A stretch of 64,000 nucleotides of DNA from Demequina lutea. Lineage in GTDB: Bacteria; Actinomycetota; Actinomycetes; Actinomycetales; Demequinaceae. Both the position numbers and the translations under genes were made by a program. Below, one piece after another: positions 36,189 through 44,507 of the stretch; the stretch's first letter is position 1; each line of letters begins with the position of its first letter. Below the pieces are notes generated by a model. The model saw only the letters and a program-made list of their open reading frames with translations. It made no database searches and had not been told where the DNA came from. The stretch covers positions 2,542,001 to 2,606,000 of the forward strand of contig NZ_JACBZO010000001.1 in NCBI RefSeq assembly GCF_013409005.1. The letters are read 5' to 3'.

Positions 36189-36214
36189 CGGTACAGATCA
36201 AGCCATTACGTGGC
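36189..36214. repeat. Single copy of the GGTACAGATCAAGCCATTACG motif (locus 3)
   Basis: CCGGTACAGATCAAGCCATTACGTGG lies between the convergent menB and DUF3048 genes. No second copy is found 42 bases on either side. It matches loci 1 and 2 over about 16 of 18 core bases. Confidence 0.75.
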
Positions 36215-36219
36215 GCAGG

Positions 36220-37284
36220 TCAAGAGAAGTCGGCGCTACCGACCGCAATGCCGCCATTCGGGATAAGTTCCATCCACGTCTTGCCAGGAGCGAGCGTGAC
36301 CGGCTTGCCGTCCGTCGTCGTCAGCACGTACGGGTCGGTGCGGCCCGCCTTGCTCCACAGGATCGGGATGTACTTTCCACCCGTCGCGAGAAATCCTGGG
36401 CTGTTGCTCACGATCATTTGCGACACGGGCAGTGTGTGACTGATGTTGATCTTCACAAACATCACGAGGACGTTGGTGGCTGCCAGTCGCGTGCCGTCGA
36501 CCGTGACGTCAGGAGTGGTGAACTCGGAACGCAGGAACGTCGCCGACGCCGCGTCCCAGTCCCACTTCGGCTCGCCGTAGCCCGACATCTTGAGGGAGAT
36601 GTGGGTGGTGGGCGTCCCTGTCGCCGCGGCCGTCGCCAACGAGGAGGGATGGGCAAAAGAGAACTGGGCGGGCGGCGCGACGAGACCCTGGGACTGAGCA
36701 AGGACGTCCGCGATCCTCACATGCAGGTTGTATGGCGCGTACCTGTCCTTCGTTCGGAAGAAGCCCGCGCCGCCAAGGTCCTGCGCAATGAGCTTTTGAC
36801 CCGTGCTCTTGGCGTAGCTGATGACGTAGCTGTTGGCCCCAGAGAACACTAGGGGCCCGCCAAAGGAGCCGACGATGTTCGGGTCCATCTCCCGCATCGA
36901 CCGCACGGGGCCCACCTCGTCGGGGTAGTCCGACTGGAAGACACCGATGAGGCGCGGGATCCCCGCCTCGACGTACTCCTCGATCACGAGGTCGGCGTAC
37001 TCCAGGTTCTTTTGCGGCCGCGAGTGCCCGCCGGGGTCATTGGGAATCTTGATTGAGATCGCTGGCTGTGCTAACTGCGCCGCGGTGGCACCCGAGGCGT
37101 CGACTCCCGTGAACGGCCACGCGACTGCTGGGATCGGATCGGGGGGCGGGGTCGGCGCGGGCGATCGCGTCACGACCGGATCCGGCGTAAACGTCACCGC
37201 CGCCGGAGTGATCTGAACGGGCGCACACGCCGCAACTACCAACACGGCCACACCGACGACGACCGCCCCCACTCGAACTCGCAT
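36220..37284 (-). CDS. DUF3048-domain lipoprotein (YerB-like)
   Basis: 354 residues from ATG 37284. A lipoprotein signal VLVVAAC places the acylated Cys at residue 20, followed by a Pro-rich linker. The DUF3048 N-terminal half starts at PFTGVDASG near residue 60 and includes KIPNDPGGHSRPQKNLEYADLV and RLIGVFQSDYPDEVGPVRSMREMD; the C-terminal half ends GKTWMELIPNGG. Function of the family is unknown; B. subtilis YerB is a member. It is divergent from menE with 33 bases between starts. A TACACT hexamer eight bases before the ATG may be its -10. Confidence 0.82.
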   Translation of the reverse strand: MRVRVGAVVVGVAVLVVAACAPVQITPAAVTFTPDPVVTRSPAPTPPPDPIPAVAWPFTGVDASGATAAQLAQPAISIKIPNDPGGHSRPQKNLEYADLVIEEYVEAGIPRLIGVFQSDYPDEVGPVRSMREMDPNIVGSFGGPLVFSGANSYVISYAKSTGQKLIAQDLGGAGFFRTKDRYAPYNLHVRIADVLAQSQGLVAPPAQFSFAHPSSLATAAATGTPTTHISLKMSGYGEPKWDWDAASATFLRSEFTTPDVTVDGTRLAATNVLVMFVKINISHTLPVSQMIVSNSPGFLATGGKYIPILWSKAGRTDPYVLTTTDGKPVTLAPGKTWMELIPNGGIAVGSADFS

Positions 37285-37317
37285 GGAGAAAGTGTAAGCG
37301 GCACTTAGGGTGGAACC

Positions 37318-38361
37318 ATGGAATTTGCTCGTTTGATCGATGGGGCGGCGGATGCGGTGGCCGATGCCTTGGCCGGGCGCGCGCGGGGAATCGCTGTGTC
37401 CACCTCGGGTTCGACGGGAGAGCCTCTCGAGGTCTTGCTGACCGCCGACGCGCTGCGCGCCTCCGCGGCAGCGACGGCCGCGGAGTTGGGTTCCGCGGGA
37501 CACTGGTTGCTCGCCTTGCCCACCGACAGAATTGCCGGCGCCATGGTCGTCGTGCGCGCGGCTCTTGCTGGTTCTGCCGTCACGGGGGTCGCCTCGGGCT
37601 CCTTCACTCCCGAGACCTTCGCGGCCGCGACGGACAGGCTTCCCCCAAACGCACCTCGCTTCGTGTCCCTCGTTCCCACCCAACTTCGACGCGTGCTCGC
37701 CTCCCCCATCGGCCGCGACGCCCTGTCCTCCTTCGACGCCGTGCTTGTGGGAGGCGCCGCCGCTGGCGCCGCCGATCTCCCCGGCAACGTGGTCCGCACG
37801 TACGGGCTCACGGAGACGGCCGGCGGATGCGTGTACAACGGCCACGCGATCGGGGACACCGCCGTGCGCCTCCACGCCGATGGCAGGGTGCTGATCGCCA
37901 CCTCTTCACTCGCGGAGGAATACAGGCCCGCTCAGCCCCACGCGTGGGAGCAGTGGGACGGGCGCAGGTGGCTCGTCACGTCGGATCTTGGCGAGTGGAC
38001 GGCCGACGGGCGACTGGCCATCCTTGGCCGCGTCGATGACGTCATCACGACGGGCGGCTTCAAGGTTCACCCGCGCACGGTGGAACAGGCGGTCGACGCG
38101 ATGGACTGGGTCGCGGAGGTGGCGGTGGTTGGCGCCGAGAACCCCGAGTGGGGGCAGGTCGTGGTCGCGTTCGTCGTCCCCAAGGATCGCGGCGCGATCA
38201 AGCGCCTGTGGGAATTGCGAGGGGCCCTTGAGCCTTCTCTACCTAAGCACGCGTTGCCCACCGAACTCGTCGTCGTCGAATCACTCCCCCGACTGGCATC
38301 AGGCAAGGTCAACTATCCCGCGCTGCGCACCCTCGCGGCCGACTTCGAACGGAATGCCTGA
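37318..38361 (+). CDS. menE: o-Succinylbenzoate-CoA ligase, short form
   Basis: 347 residues from ATG 37318 after AGGGTGGA. Acyl-adenylating enzyme that activates o-succinylbenzoate with ATP and CoA. The P-loop STSGSTGEPLEV is near residue 28, RTYGLTETAGG near 160, SDLGEW near 222 and GRVDDVITTGGFKVHP near 236; catalytic Lys in LASGKVNYPALR near 325. It lacks the first about 100 residues of classical acyl-CoA synthetases, as other actinobacterial MenE proteins do. Stop overlaps menA start (TGATG). Confidence 0.92.
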   Translation: MEFARLIDGAADAVADALAGRARGIAVSTSGSTGEPLEVLLTADALRASAAATAAELGSAGHWLLALPTDRIAGAMVVVRAALAGSAVTGVASGSFTPETFAAATDRLPPNAPRFVSLVPTQLRRVLASPIGRDALSSFDAVLVGGAAAGAADLPGNVVRTYGLTETAGGCVYNGHAIGDTAVRLHADGRVLIATSSLAEEYRPAQPHAWEQWDGRRWLVTSDLGEWTADGRLAILGRVDDVITTGGFKVHPRTVEQAVDAMDWVAEVAVVGAENPEWGQVVVAFVVPKDRGAIKRLWELRGALEPSLPKHALPTELVVVESLPRLASGKVNYPALRTLAADFERNA

Positions 38362-39233
38362 TGCCCACCTCTCGCGATTGGATTGATGGCGCGCGCCCGC
38401 GCACCCTGTGGACCTCGATTGCTCCCGTGCTCGTCGGCACGGCCGCGGCCGCCCAGCTCGGTTTGTTCAGTCCGGTGGCCGCGCTCCTGGCGCTCGTGGT
38501 CGGCCTCGCGTTGCAGATCGCATCCAACTACGCGAACGACTACGCCGACGGGGTACGCGGCACGGACATGAATCGCATCGGCCCGTCACGGCTCGTGGCT
38601 TCGGGGCGCGCGCGGCCGAGCGCGGTCAAGCGCGCGGCCATCATCGCCTCGGCCACCGGCGGCGTCGCGGGGGTCCTGCTGTGCCTCGTGAGCGGACAGT
38701 GGTGGCTGCTCATCGTTGGCGCGCTCGCCGTCGTCGCGGCCTGGGCGTACACCGCCACGGCCAACCCGTACGGCTACAAGGGCTGGGGCGAGCTCATGGT
38801 CTGGGTCTTCTTTGGCCCCGTCGCCACTCTTGGCACCATGGTGACCCAGGCGGGCACCGTGACCTGGTGGGCGATCGTCGCGGCCACCGGTGTGGGCCTC
38901 TACGCGGTGGCCCTCCTCATGGTGAACAACATCAGGGACAGGGATGGCGACGAGCTCGCAGGCAAGCGGACGCTCGCGGTGCGACTCGGCAACCGGAACA
39001 CGCGCAGGCTCTTCGTAGGCGTGGTGATCTTTCCCATCATCGGCGCGCTCGTCATTGGGCTCGCATTGCCGTGGGCGCTTCTCGCCGCGCTGGTGACGCT
39101 GCCCGCCGTGTTGGTAGCGGTGACCGTGTCTTTGGGCGCGTCGGGCATTGCGCTCAAGCCCGTGTTCATTGGGTTGGGCGGCATCGGCATGGCGTACGCG
39201 CTGCTGTTGGCGTTTGGCATCGCGGTTTCATAA
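38361..39233 (+). CDS. menA: 1,4-Dihydroxy-2-naphthoate polyprenyltransferase
   Basis: 290 residues with about eight to nine membrane segments. UbiA-superfamily prenyltransferase that attaches the polyprenyl chain to the naphthoate ring, giving demethylmenaquinone. The first Asp-rich motif NYANDYADGVRGTD is near residue 54 and the second, NNIRDRDGDELAGKRTLAVRLG, near 190. It is coupled to menE. Its last four codons lie inside the first unit of a 14-bp tandem repeat (39221-39290), so the C-terminus may have been set by repeat growth. Confidence 0.94.
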   Translation: MPTSRDWIDGARPRTLWTSIAPVLVGTAAAAQLGLFSPVAALLALVVGLALQIASNYANDYADGVRGTDMNRIGPSRLVASGRARPSAVKRAAIIASATGGVAGVLLCLVSGQWWLLIVGALAVVAAWAYTATANPYGYKGWGELMVWVFFGPVATLGTMVTQAGTVTWWAIVAATGVGLYAVALLMVNNIRDRDGDELAGKRTLAVRLGNRNTRRLFVGVVIFPIIGALVIGLALPWALLAALVTLPAVLVAVTVSLGASGIALKPVFIGLGGIGMAYALLLAFGIAVS

Positions 39234-39290
39234 TCGCGGTCTCGTAGCCGCAGGTTCGTAGCCGCAGCCTCGTAATCGCGGGTTCGTAGG
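39221..39290 (+). repeat. Five 14-bp tandem repeats across the menA stop codon
   Basis: Five contiguous 14-base units start at 39221, 39235, 39249, 39263 and 39277, consensus CGCRGKYTCGTARY. The first unit contains the last codons and stop of menA. Fourteen is not a multiple of three, so the array is not coding beyond that stop. Confidence 0.85.
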
Positions 39291-39299
39291 GACTCGCCC

Positions 39300-39551
39300 C
39301 TACTCCGCCTCGGCCTCGGCGTCCTCGACGGCGTCGTCGATCACGGTGCCGCGGCGAGAGCGACTGATCCAGCCGTCCATCTCCAGAGCCGCGCGCTTGC
39401 GCATGCCAGGGAAGGCGACGTAGCTTGCGGCCCAGCCCACGATGAACGCGACGAGGACGGCCCAGATGTCGAACCACTTGAGGGCCCACAGCAGCCCGTA
39501 GACGCCCAAGAACACGGCGGTTCTCATGAGCCAATAGATGAGTACCTGCAT
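39300..39551 (-). CDS. DUF4229-type small membrane protein
   Basis: 83 residues from ATG 39551 (an in-frame GTG at 39560 is also possible; neither has a clear ribosome binding site). Two adjacent hydrophobic segments lie at about residues 3-22 and 28-45, followed by FPGMRKRAALEMDGW and an acidic tail ending DAEAEAE. This resembles the actinobacterial DUF4229 family, often found near menaquinone genes; function unknown. Convergent with menA across the 14-bp repeat. Confidence 0.65.
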   Translation of the reverse strand: MQVLIYWLMRTAVFLGVYGLLWALKWFDIWAVLVAFIVGWAASYVAFPGMRKRAALEMDGWISRSRRGTVIDDAVEDAEAEAE

Positions 39552-39576
39552 GGACACCACGCTACCCGGCTGAAGG

Positions 39577-39660
39577 CTAGGGGGCGACGGCGTATAGCGC
39601 GGCTACCCGCTCGGCAACGAGGGCGACATCAAAGTCCCTGACGCGCTCGGCAACGCCGGT
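39577..39660 (-). pseudogene. Duplicated 3-prime end of the neighbouring glycosyltransferase gene
   Basis: The last about 20 codons plus stop of the glycosyltransferase (39826-40962) are repeated here. Positions 39592-39650 match 39838-39896 with four mismatches in 59 bases, at a constant offset of 246. The peptide reads RVRDFDVALVAERVAALY against RVKDFDVAVVAERVAALY in the intact gene. There is no full-length gene here. The 77-bp element at 39706-39782 lies between the two copies. Confidence 0.8.
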
Positions 39661-39705
39661 GCGCCCGCAGCCACCTGCGCTCCCGATATCAAAGTACCGG
39701 TACCA

Positions 39706-39782
39706 AAGTGCCGGATGAACACCGGGTGCCCTACCGCGAGCACGCCCGCGACGCACCCGCTCCTCAACTCCGCCCGGCACTT
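39706..39782. repeat. 77-bp inverted-repeat element, copy B
   Basis: Ends are AAGTGCCGG (39706-39714) and CCGGCACTT (39774-39782), identical in sequence and spacing to copy A at 11388-11464. A nested pair CGGGTGC (39723-39729) / GCACCCG (39753-39759) gives a second stem. Interior differs from copy A. Confidence 0.75.
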
Positions 39783-39825
39783 AGGCACCGCGACGACCCG
39801 TGAAGCCCGCGGCTTACATCGGCCC

Positions 39826-40962
39826 CTAGCCGCGCGCGTAAAGCGCGGCTACCCGCTCGGCAACGACGGCGACATCGAAGTCCTTGACGCGCTCGGTCTG
39901 CTGCGCGTGTAGCACAGCGCGGGCGTCGGAGTCTGTGAGGAGCGCCCCGAGCCTTGCCGCGAAGGCGCCCGTGTCACGCGGGTTCACGACGGCGTCCGGG
40001 TTGTCGAGCGTCCACGCATAGCCGGGGTTGTCGCCGCCGAGCACCGCTCCCGACCCGGCGGCCATCGCCTCGGTGAGCACGATGCCGAAGCTCTCGCCAC
40101 CGATCGCGGGGAAGACGGCCAGGTCCGCGGCGGCCATGAATCCGGGCTTGTCCTCGTCGGAGATGAAGCCCTCGAGGGTCACGGAGCCTTCGAGTTCGTG
40201 TTGCGCGATGAGCCCCTCGATGCGGCTCGCGAGGGGCCCGCGGCCGCCGATGCGCAGCGCCACCTTTCCGCGCACCCTGGGGGGGAGCATCGCGAACGCC
40301 TCGACCAGTTCGACCGCGCCCTTGCGCTCCACCAACCGACCGAGGAACGCGATAATCGTGCGCCCGGCCGGGTCGGCGGGCCACGGCTTGGCCGATGCCT
40401 GGGCAGCGATGTCGTCGACGCGCACCGCGTTGGGGATCACGGCCGCGTCGATGCCGAAGGCCCTCTTCGCGAACGCGGCGGCGGGCGCGGACACGGCGGC
40501 GAAAGCATCGAAGAGCCGCAGGTTGCGGCGCAGCGTCAGCCCCAGGGCGCGGGTGGCCCACTCGCTCACCGCGCCGTCGGGAAGGATGTGGAACGTGGCG
40601 ACGATGCGCACGGCTGTGCCCTGCATGCGACGGGCCTGGCGGACCACGCGGGCGGCAAAGAACGGCGAGTGGGGGGTCTGGACGTGGATCACGTCGTAGC
40701 GCTCGGCGGCCAGGTGCTCGCGCAGGCGGCGGCGCGACGCGGGGCGGGGCGTGCGCAACCCGTTTCCGTTGAACGTGACGCCGACGTTGTCGGTCAGGCT
40801 CACCACGCGCGCGATGCCAGCGGGGGCCTCCCCTGCGTCGCCCGAACACAGTACGTGGACCTCGTGGCCCCGCTCGCCCATCGCCCGGCCGATGGTCCGC
40901 ACGTACTCCTGGACCCCGTCGGGGCGGGCCAGGGCGTCGTCGATGACGAGGGCGATCTTCAC
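39826..40962 (-). CDS. GT4-family glycosyltransferase, PimB/MgtA-like
   Basis: 378 residues with the two Rossmann halves of GT-B enzymes. N-terminal DGVQEYVRTIGRAMGERGHEVHV binds the acceptor side; the donor side shows FLGRLVERKGAVELVEAF near residue 208, and PAIGGESFGIVLTEAMAAG near 300 with the E-x7-E motif. In mycobacteria the syntenic gene encodes a mannosyltransferase of phosphatidylinositol-mannoside or lipoglycan synthesis; this one likely acts similarly at the inner membrane face. Donor sugar cannot be read from sequence. Its 3-prime end is duplicated downstream. Confidence 0.82.
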   Translation of the reverse strand: MKIALVIDDALARPDGVQEYVRTIGRAMGERGHEVHVLCSGDAGEAPAGIARVVSLTDNVGVTFNGNGLRTPRPASRRRLREHLAAERYDVIHVQTPHSPFFAARVVRQARRMQGTAVRIVATFHILPDGAVSEWATRALGLTLRRNLRLFDAFAAVSAPAAAFAKRAFGIDAAVIPNAVRVDDIAAQASAKPWPADPAGRTIIAFLGRLVERKGAVELVEAFAMLPPRVRGKVALRIGGRGPLASRIEGLIAQHELEGSVTLEGFISDEDKPGFMAAADLAVFPAIGGESFGIVLTEAMAAGSGAVLGGDNPGYAWTLDNPDAVVNPRDTGAFAARLGALLTDSDARAVLHAQQTERVKDFDVAVVAERVAALYARG

Positions 40963-41002
40963 GTGGCGAGCCTAGTCCGCGTTTGGCAGTGCGCCCCCGC
41001 CC

Positions 41003-42070
41003 CTACTTGACCCCCGAGTACGAGTGCAACCCCTGCACATACAGGTTGACGACGGTGAAGTTCAGCACGATCGCGATGAAGCCTGCGATCGCGAGCAACG
41101 CAGCACGGCGACCGGCCCAACCCTGGGTGGTGCGGGAGTGCAAGTACGCGGCGTAGATGGTCCAGACCACGAAGGACCAGACCTCCTTGGGGTCCCAGCC
41201 CCAGTAGCGGCCCCAAGCGTGCTCGGCCCACATCGCGCCCGACATGACGGTGAACGTCCACAGCACGAAGCCCACCGCGTTGAGTCGGAACGTGAGCGAC
41301 TCCAGCACTTGCGGCGAGGGCACAGCCTCGAGCGCACGCGCGACCTTGCTCTTCACCAGCCGATGCGGGAGGTTCAGCCATCCGAAGAAGCGGCGGCGCT
41401 TCTTCAACTCACTCGCGCGGTCGATGCGCATGACCTGCAGGACCGATGCCGCACCGGAGACCCCAAAGATTCCCGAGGCGGTGATCGCAATGGGCACGTG
41501 AATGACGAGCCAGTAGCTGTCGAGCGCAGGCTGCAGGCCCACTGCGTCGCGATACCAAACTCGCAGCCCGGTCACCACGGCAAAGGCGGCGAAGCCCGCT
41601 ACCGCGGGAGCGATGTAGGTGATGTCGCGCTTGCGCTGCACGAGCAGGAACACCGCAACCGCAACCATCGTCCCGGTGATGGTGAACTCGTACATGCTCG
41701 ACCACGGCGGGTGGCCCGCGTCGATTCCACGCGTGACGACGCCCACCAAGTGCAGGACGAAGCCAACCAACATCGTCGAGCGGCCGATGCCCTTTGCCCT
41801 CGCGCCGGGAGCACGGGCGGAGGCGGCGGGGGAAGTGGCCGGCGCGGCGTCGGCGGCAACAGTTTCCGCATCAATCGCTCCGGCGGCACCCACGCCCACA
41901 GCACCCGCACCCGCGGCACCTGCGGCGACGGGAATCAGCGCCGCGTTCTTGGTGTTGAGTTTGGCCTCGGCCACTCGCGCGAGTCGCACGCTGTAGGCCA
42001 CCATGGCGATCGCGTAGAGCGTCGCCGCGGTCCAGAGCGCCATGACGCTCACATCGGTCACTGTCATCAT
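41003..42070 (-). CDS. ccsB: Cytochrome c biogenesis protein CcsB/ResC (haem handling)
   Basis: 355 residues with about eight hydrophobic segments. The haem-handling WWD-like signature is visible as WAEHAWGRYWGWDPKEVWSFVVW near residue 275, and histidines flank it in LVIHVP and YLHSR. With ResB it forms the system II synthase that carries haem out and attaches it to apocytochrome c. An Ala-rich insert at about residues 45-95 is low complexity. The start overlaps the resB stop (ATGA); a second ATG follows immediately. Confidence 0.92.
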   Translation of the reverse strand: MMTVTDVSVMALWTAATLYAIAMVAYSVRLARVAEAKLNTKNAALIPVAAGAAGAGAVGVGAAGAIDAETVAADAAPATSPAASARAPGARAKGIGRSTMLVGFVLHLVGVVTRGIDAGHPPWSSMYEFTITGTMVAVAVFLLVQRKRDITYIAPAVAGFAAFAVVTGLRVWYRDAVGLQPALDSYWLVIHVPIAITASGIFGVSGAASVLQVMRIDRASELKKRRRFFGWLNLPHRLVKSKVARALEAVPSPQVLESLTFRLNAVGFVLWTFTVMSGAMWAEHAWGRYWGWDPKEVWSFVVWTIYAAYLHSRTTQGWAGRRAALLAIAGFIAIVLNFTVVNLYVQGLHSYSGVK

Positions 42071-43737
42071 TCCTCCTGCCGCGCGCTGGGACGGGGGACC
42101 GGCAGCCCTGCGGAGACTGCCAGGGCCGACGCGAGCGCGCGGGCGGCCGCCTCGTCATGCGGGGGGGCAAGAGCGGCGGCCTCCACGAGTGTACGGCCGC
42201 CTGGAACATCGCCGTCCTCACTATGTGTGAACACGAGCCACAGCCTGCGCCGAGGAGCGAAGAGCGAGACGGCGATGCCAAGCAGTACAGCGAGCGCCAT
42301 GCCGAGCACCCACGGCAGCGACGGGTCCGCGCGCAGGTCCAGCGCGACAAAACGCGGCAGCGAGTCCCACGTCACGGTGCCGAGGCCGTCAGGAAGCGTG
42401 ACGGTCTGGCCGAGGGTGATGTCGATCACGAGGGGCTTGCCGTCGTCGCCGAGTACTTGAGTGAGTTTGGTCTGATCGAGCTGGTAGACGTTCTGGGGGA
42501 TTCCGGTGTCGAGGCCCAGGTCGCCCTTGTAGGCGGTGAGCAGCATGACAGGGTTGACCGCTTGCGGGTTGACCGAGGACACGGTGCCGTCGGCGGCCTG
42601 TGCCGCGGTCGGGTACAGGGTGCCGACCAGGCCGATCTGCGGCCCAGAGGTGACGTCGGGCACCTTGACGACGCCGGTGGACGTGTAGACGCCGTCTTGG
42701 GGCAAGAAGGGCGTGGGCCCGGAGAAGGCGACGTTGCCCGCGGCGTCCCTCACGGTGAGCATCGGGGCGTAGCCATTGCCTTGGAGGTAGATGTTGCCGC
42801 CGTCAATCCCGAGCGGGTGGTTGACTTTGATCGTCGCATCCTCGGCCGCCTTGCCGGGTTTGGCGTACGTCACGTGCGCGGTGAACGACACGGGGCGGCC
42901 CGTGAGGTCGAACACGGGGACGAACTTGTCGAGCGTCAGCGTGAACGGCTTGAGCCAGGCGGGGTCGAACAACCGGCCCGCAGAGAAGCTGTCGTATTCA
43001 ACGGCCGCATTGGTGAAGGTCTGCCCCTCGACGACGATGGCCTGGCCGCGATACGTATAGGCCGAGCCAAACGCGAGCGCGCACAGCAACCCCACGAGCG
43101 CCGTGTGGAACACGAGGTTCCCCCACTCGCGCAGACTCCCCTGCTCGAGCGCCACCGCCACCTGGGGCGTGCCATCGCGAGCGGTGCGCTCGTCGACGCG
43201 CACCCGGTAGCCGGTGAGCCAGCCCCACACCAGGTGTCCCCTGCCCCACGCGCGCACGGCGGCCACGGCTTCGGCCTGCGACAGCGGCGACGATGCCTCA
43301 AGCCTGCCGTCGTAGCGCGCGAGCGAACTCGGAGCCGACGCGACCGGTACCCGCGCCGCCTTCCCGTGCGCCACGGCGCGGGGAATGATGCAGCCGATGA
43401 GAGAGAGGAATAGCAGCACGTAGATCGAGGTGAACCACGCGGAGCCGAACACGTCGAGCAGGCCAACGTGGTCAAGCCACGGGCCGATGCCGGGGTTGTT
43501 GTCGATGAAGGACTGGGTCTTCGCGCCGTTCGTCGGCCACTGGGGCAGCAACGAGCCGGGGATCGCCGCGAGGCCAAGCATGAGCAGCAGCACGAGCGCG
43601 AGGCGCATCGACGTGACCTGCCGCCAGCCCCATCGGAGCCAGCCTCGCACGCCGAGTCGCGGCGCCGACCGGTACGCATAGTTGTCGACCGAGAAGCGCT
43701 TGGCCTGATCGAGCGGCGTCTGTTCGGGCTCGCTCAT
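42067..43737 (-). CDS. resB: Cytochrome c biogenesis protein ResB
   Basis: 556 residues from ATG 43737, overlapping the ccdA stop. Three N-terminal membrane segments (about residues 35-55, 90-110, 190-210), a large extracytoplasmic domain and one C-terminal segment near 490 match ResB. Family stretches are GSLLPQWP near residue 55 and WGNLVFHTALVGLL near 185. Partner of CcsB in system II maturation. A longer frame to 43794 lies inside ccdA. Confidence 0.9.
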   Translation of the reverse strand: MSEPEQTPLDQAKRFSVDNYAYRSAPRLGVRGWLRWGWRQVTSMRLALVLLLMLGLAAIPGSLLPQWPTNGAKTQSFIDNNPGIGPWLDHVGLLDVFGSAWFTSIYVLLFLSLIGCIIPRAVAHGKAARVPVASAPSSLARYDGRLEASSPLSQAEAVAAVRAWGRGHLVWGWLTGYRVRVDERTARDGTPQVAVALEQGSLREWGNLVFHTALVGLLCALAFGSAYTYRGQAIVVEGQTFTNAAVEYDSFSAGRLFDPAWLKPFTLTLDKFVPVFDLTGRPVSFTAHVTYAKPGKAAEDATIKVNHPLGIDGGNIYLQGNGYAPMLTVRDAAGNVAFSGPTPFLPQDGVYTSTGVVKVPDVTSGPQIGLVGTLYPTAAQAADGTVSSVNPQAVNPVMLLTAYKGDLGLDTGIPQNVYQLDQTKLTQVLGDDGKPLVIDITLGQTVTLPDGLGTVTWDSLPRFVALDLRADPSLPWVLGMALAVLLGIAVSLFAPRRRLWLVFTHSEDGDVPGGRTLVEAAALAPPHDEAAARALASALAVSAGLPVPRPSARQEE

Positions 43738-44507
43738 ACCGCCACCCAGAAGCCGTCGATCCACTGCTGCATCTGCGTGGTGATCTGGCCCCACAGTCCC
43801 GTCACGAGCAAGAGCCCGAGCACCACCAGCACCGCGCCACCGGTGCGCATCAGGGCCAGCCGATGCCGCCGCAGCCAGCCAAGAATTGCCCGCGAGCGCT
43901 CAATCCACAGGGCGAGCACCAGGAACGGGATGCCCAGCCCGAGCGAATAGACCACGGCGAGGATCACGCCGCGGGTTGCGGTGGCCTCACTGAGCGACAG
44001 GGTCAGTACCGCCGCGAGAGTCGGGCCGATGCACGGGGTCCAGCCAAGACCGAAGACCACGCCGAGGAGCGGTGCACCCCACATGCCTGCCTTCGGTGAG
44101 ACATGCACGCGCCTCTCGCGCTGCATGAAGGGCACCGAGCCAAGGAAGACGAAGCCCATCACCACCACGAGCACCCCCAGCAGCCGGGTGATGGTGTCGA
44201 GTTGGCCGCCGACGCGAGCTCCCAGGGAAGCGAACGCAACCCCCAAGACCACGAAGACCGCGGTGAACCCCGCCACGAACATGGCGACGCCAAGGACCAG
44301 CCGCGGCCTCGACGCTCGCCGGGTCGAACCTCCCACCGCACCCGCCCCCGCCATGCCGGACACGTAGCCCAGGTAGCCGGGCACGAGCGGCACGACGCAC
44401 GGGCTCACAAAGCTGATGAGCCCCGCGAGCAGCGCCACGGGGATCGCCGCCAGCAGCGACCCGCTGAGGACCGTGTCTGCGAACGTTCCCCCGAGTCCTT
44501 GGATCAC
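43734..44507 (-). CDS. ccdA: CcdA-type thiol-disulfide transmembrane electron carrier
   Basis: 257 residues with six hydrophobic segments. The active-site cysteine segments are ISFVSPCVVPLVPGYLGYVSG near residue 31 and GLGWTPCIGPTLAAVLTL near 152. It moves reducing equivalents from cytoplasmic thioredoxin to extracytoplasmic ResA-like proteins so that apocytochrome thiols stay reduced. GTG 44507 overlaps the resA-like stop (GTGA). Confidence 0.93.
   Translation of the reverse strand: MIQGLGGTFADTVLSGSLLAAIPVALLAGLISFVSPCVVPLVPGYLGYVSGMAGAGAVGGSTRRASRPRLVLGVAMFVAGFTAVFVVLGVAFASLGARVGGQLDTITRLLGVLVVVMGFVFLGSVPFMQRERRVHVSPKAGMWGAPLLGVVFGLGWTPCIGPTLAAVLTLSLSEATATRGVILAVVYSLGLGIPFLVLALWIERSRAILGWLRRHRLALMRTGGAVLVVLGLLLVTGLWGQITTQMQQWIDGFWVAV

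Noticed and set aside
37294..37307. GCGGCACTTAGGG between menE and the DUF3048 gene, similar to the 77-bp element end
   Set aside because: One mismatch in the core and no partner at the proper distance; it is better explained as promoter DNA.
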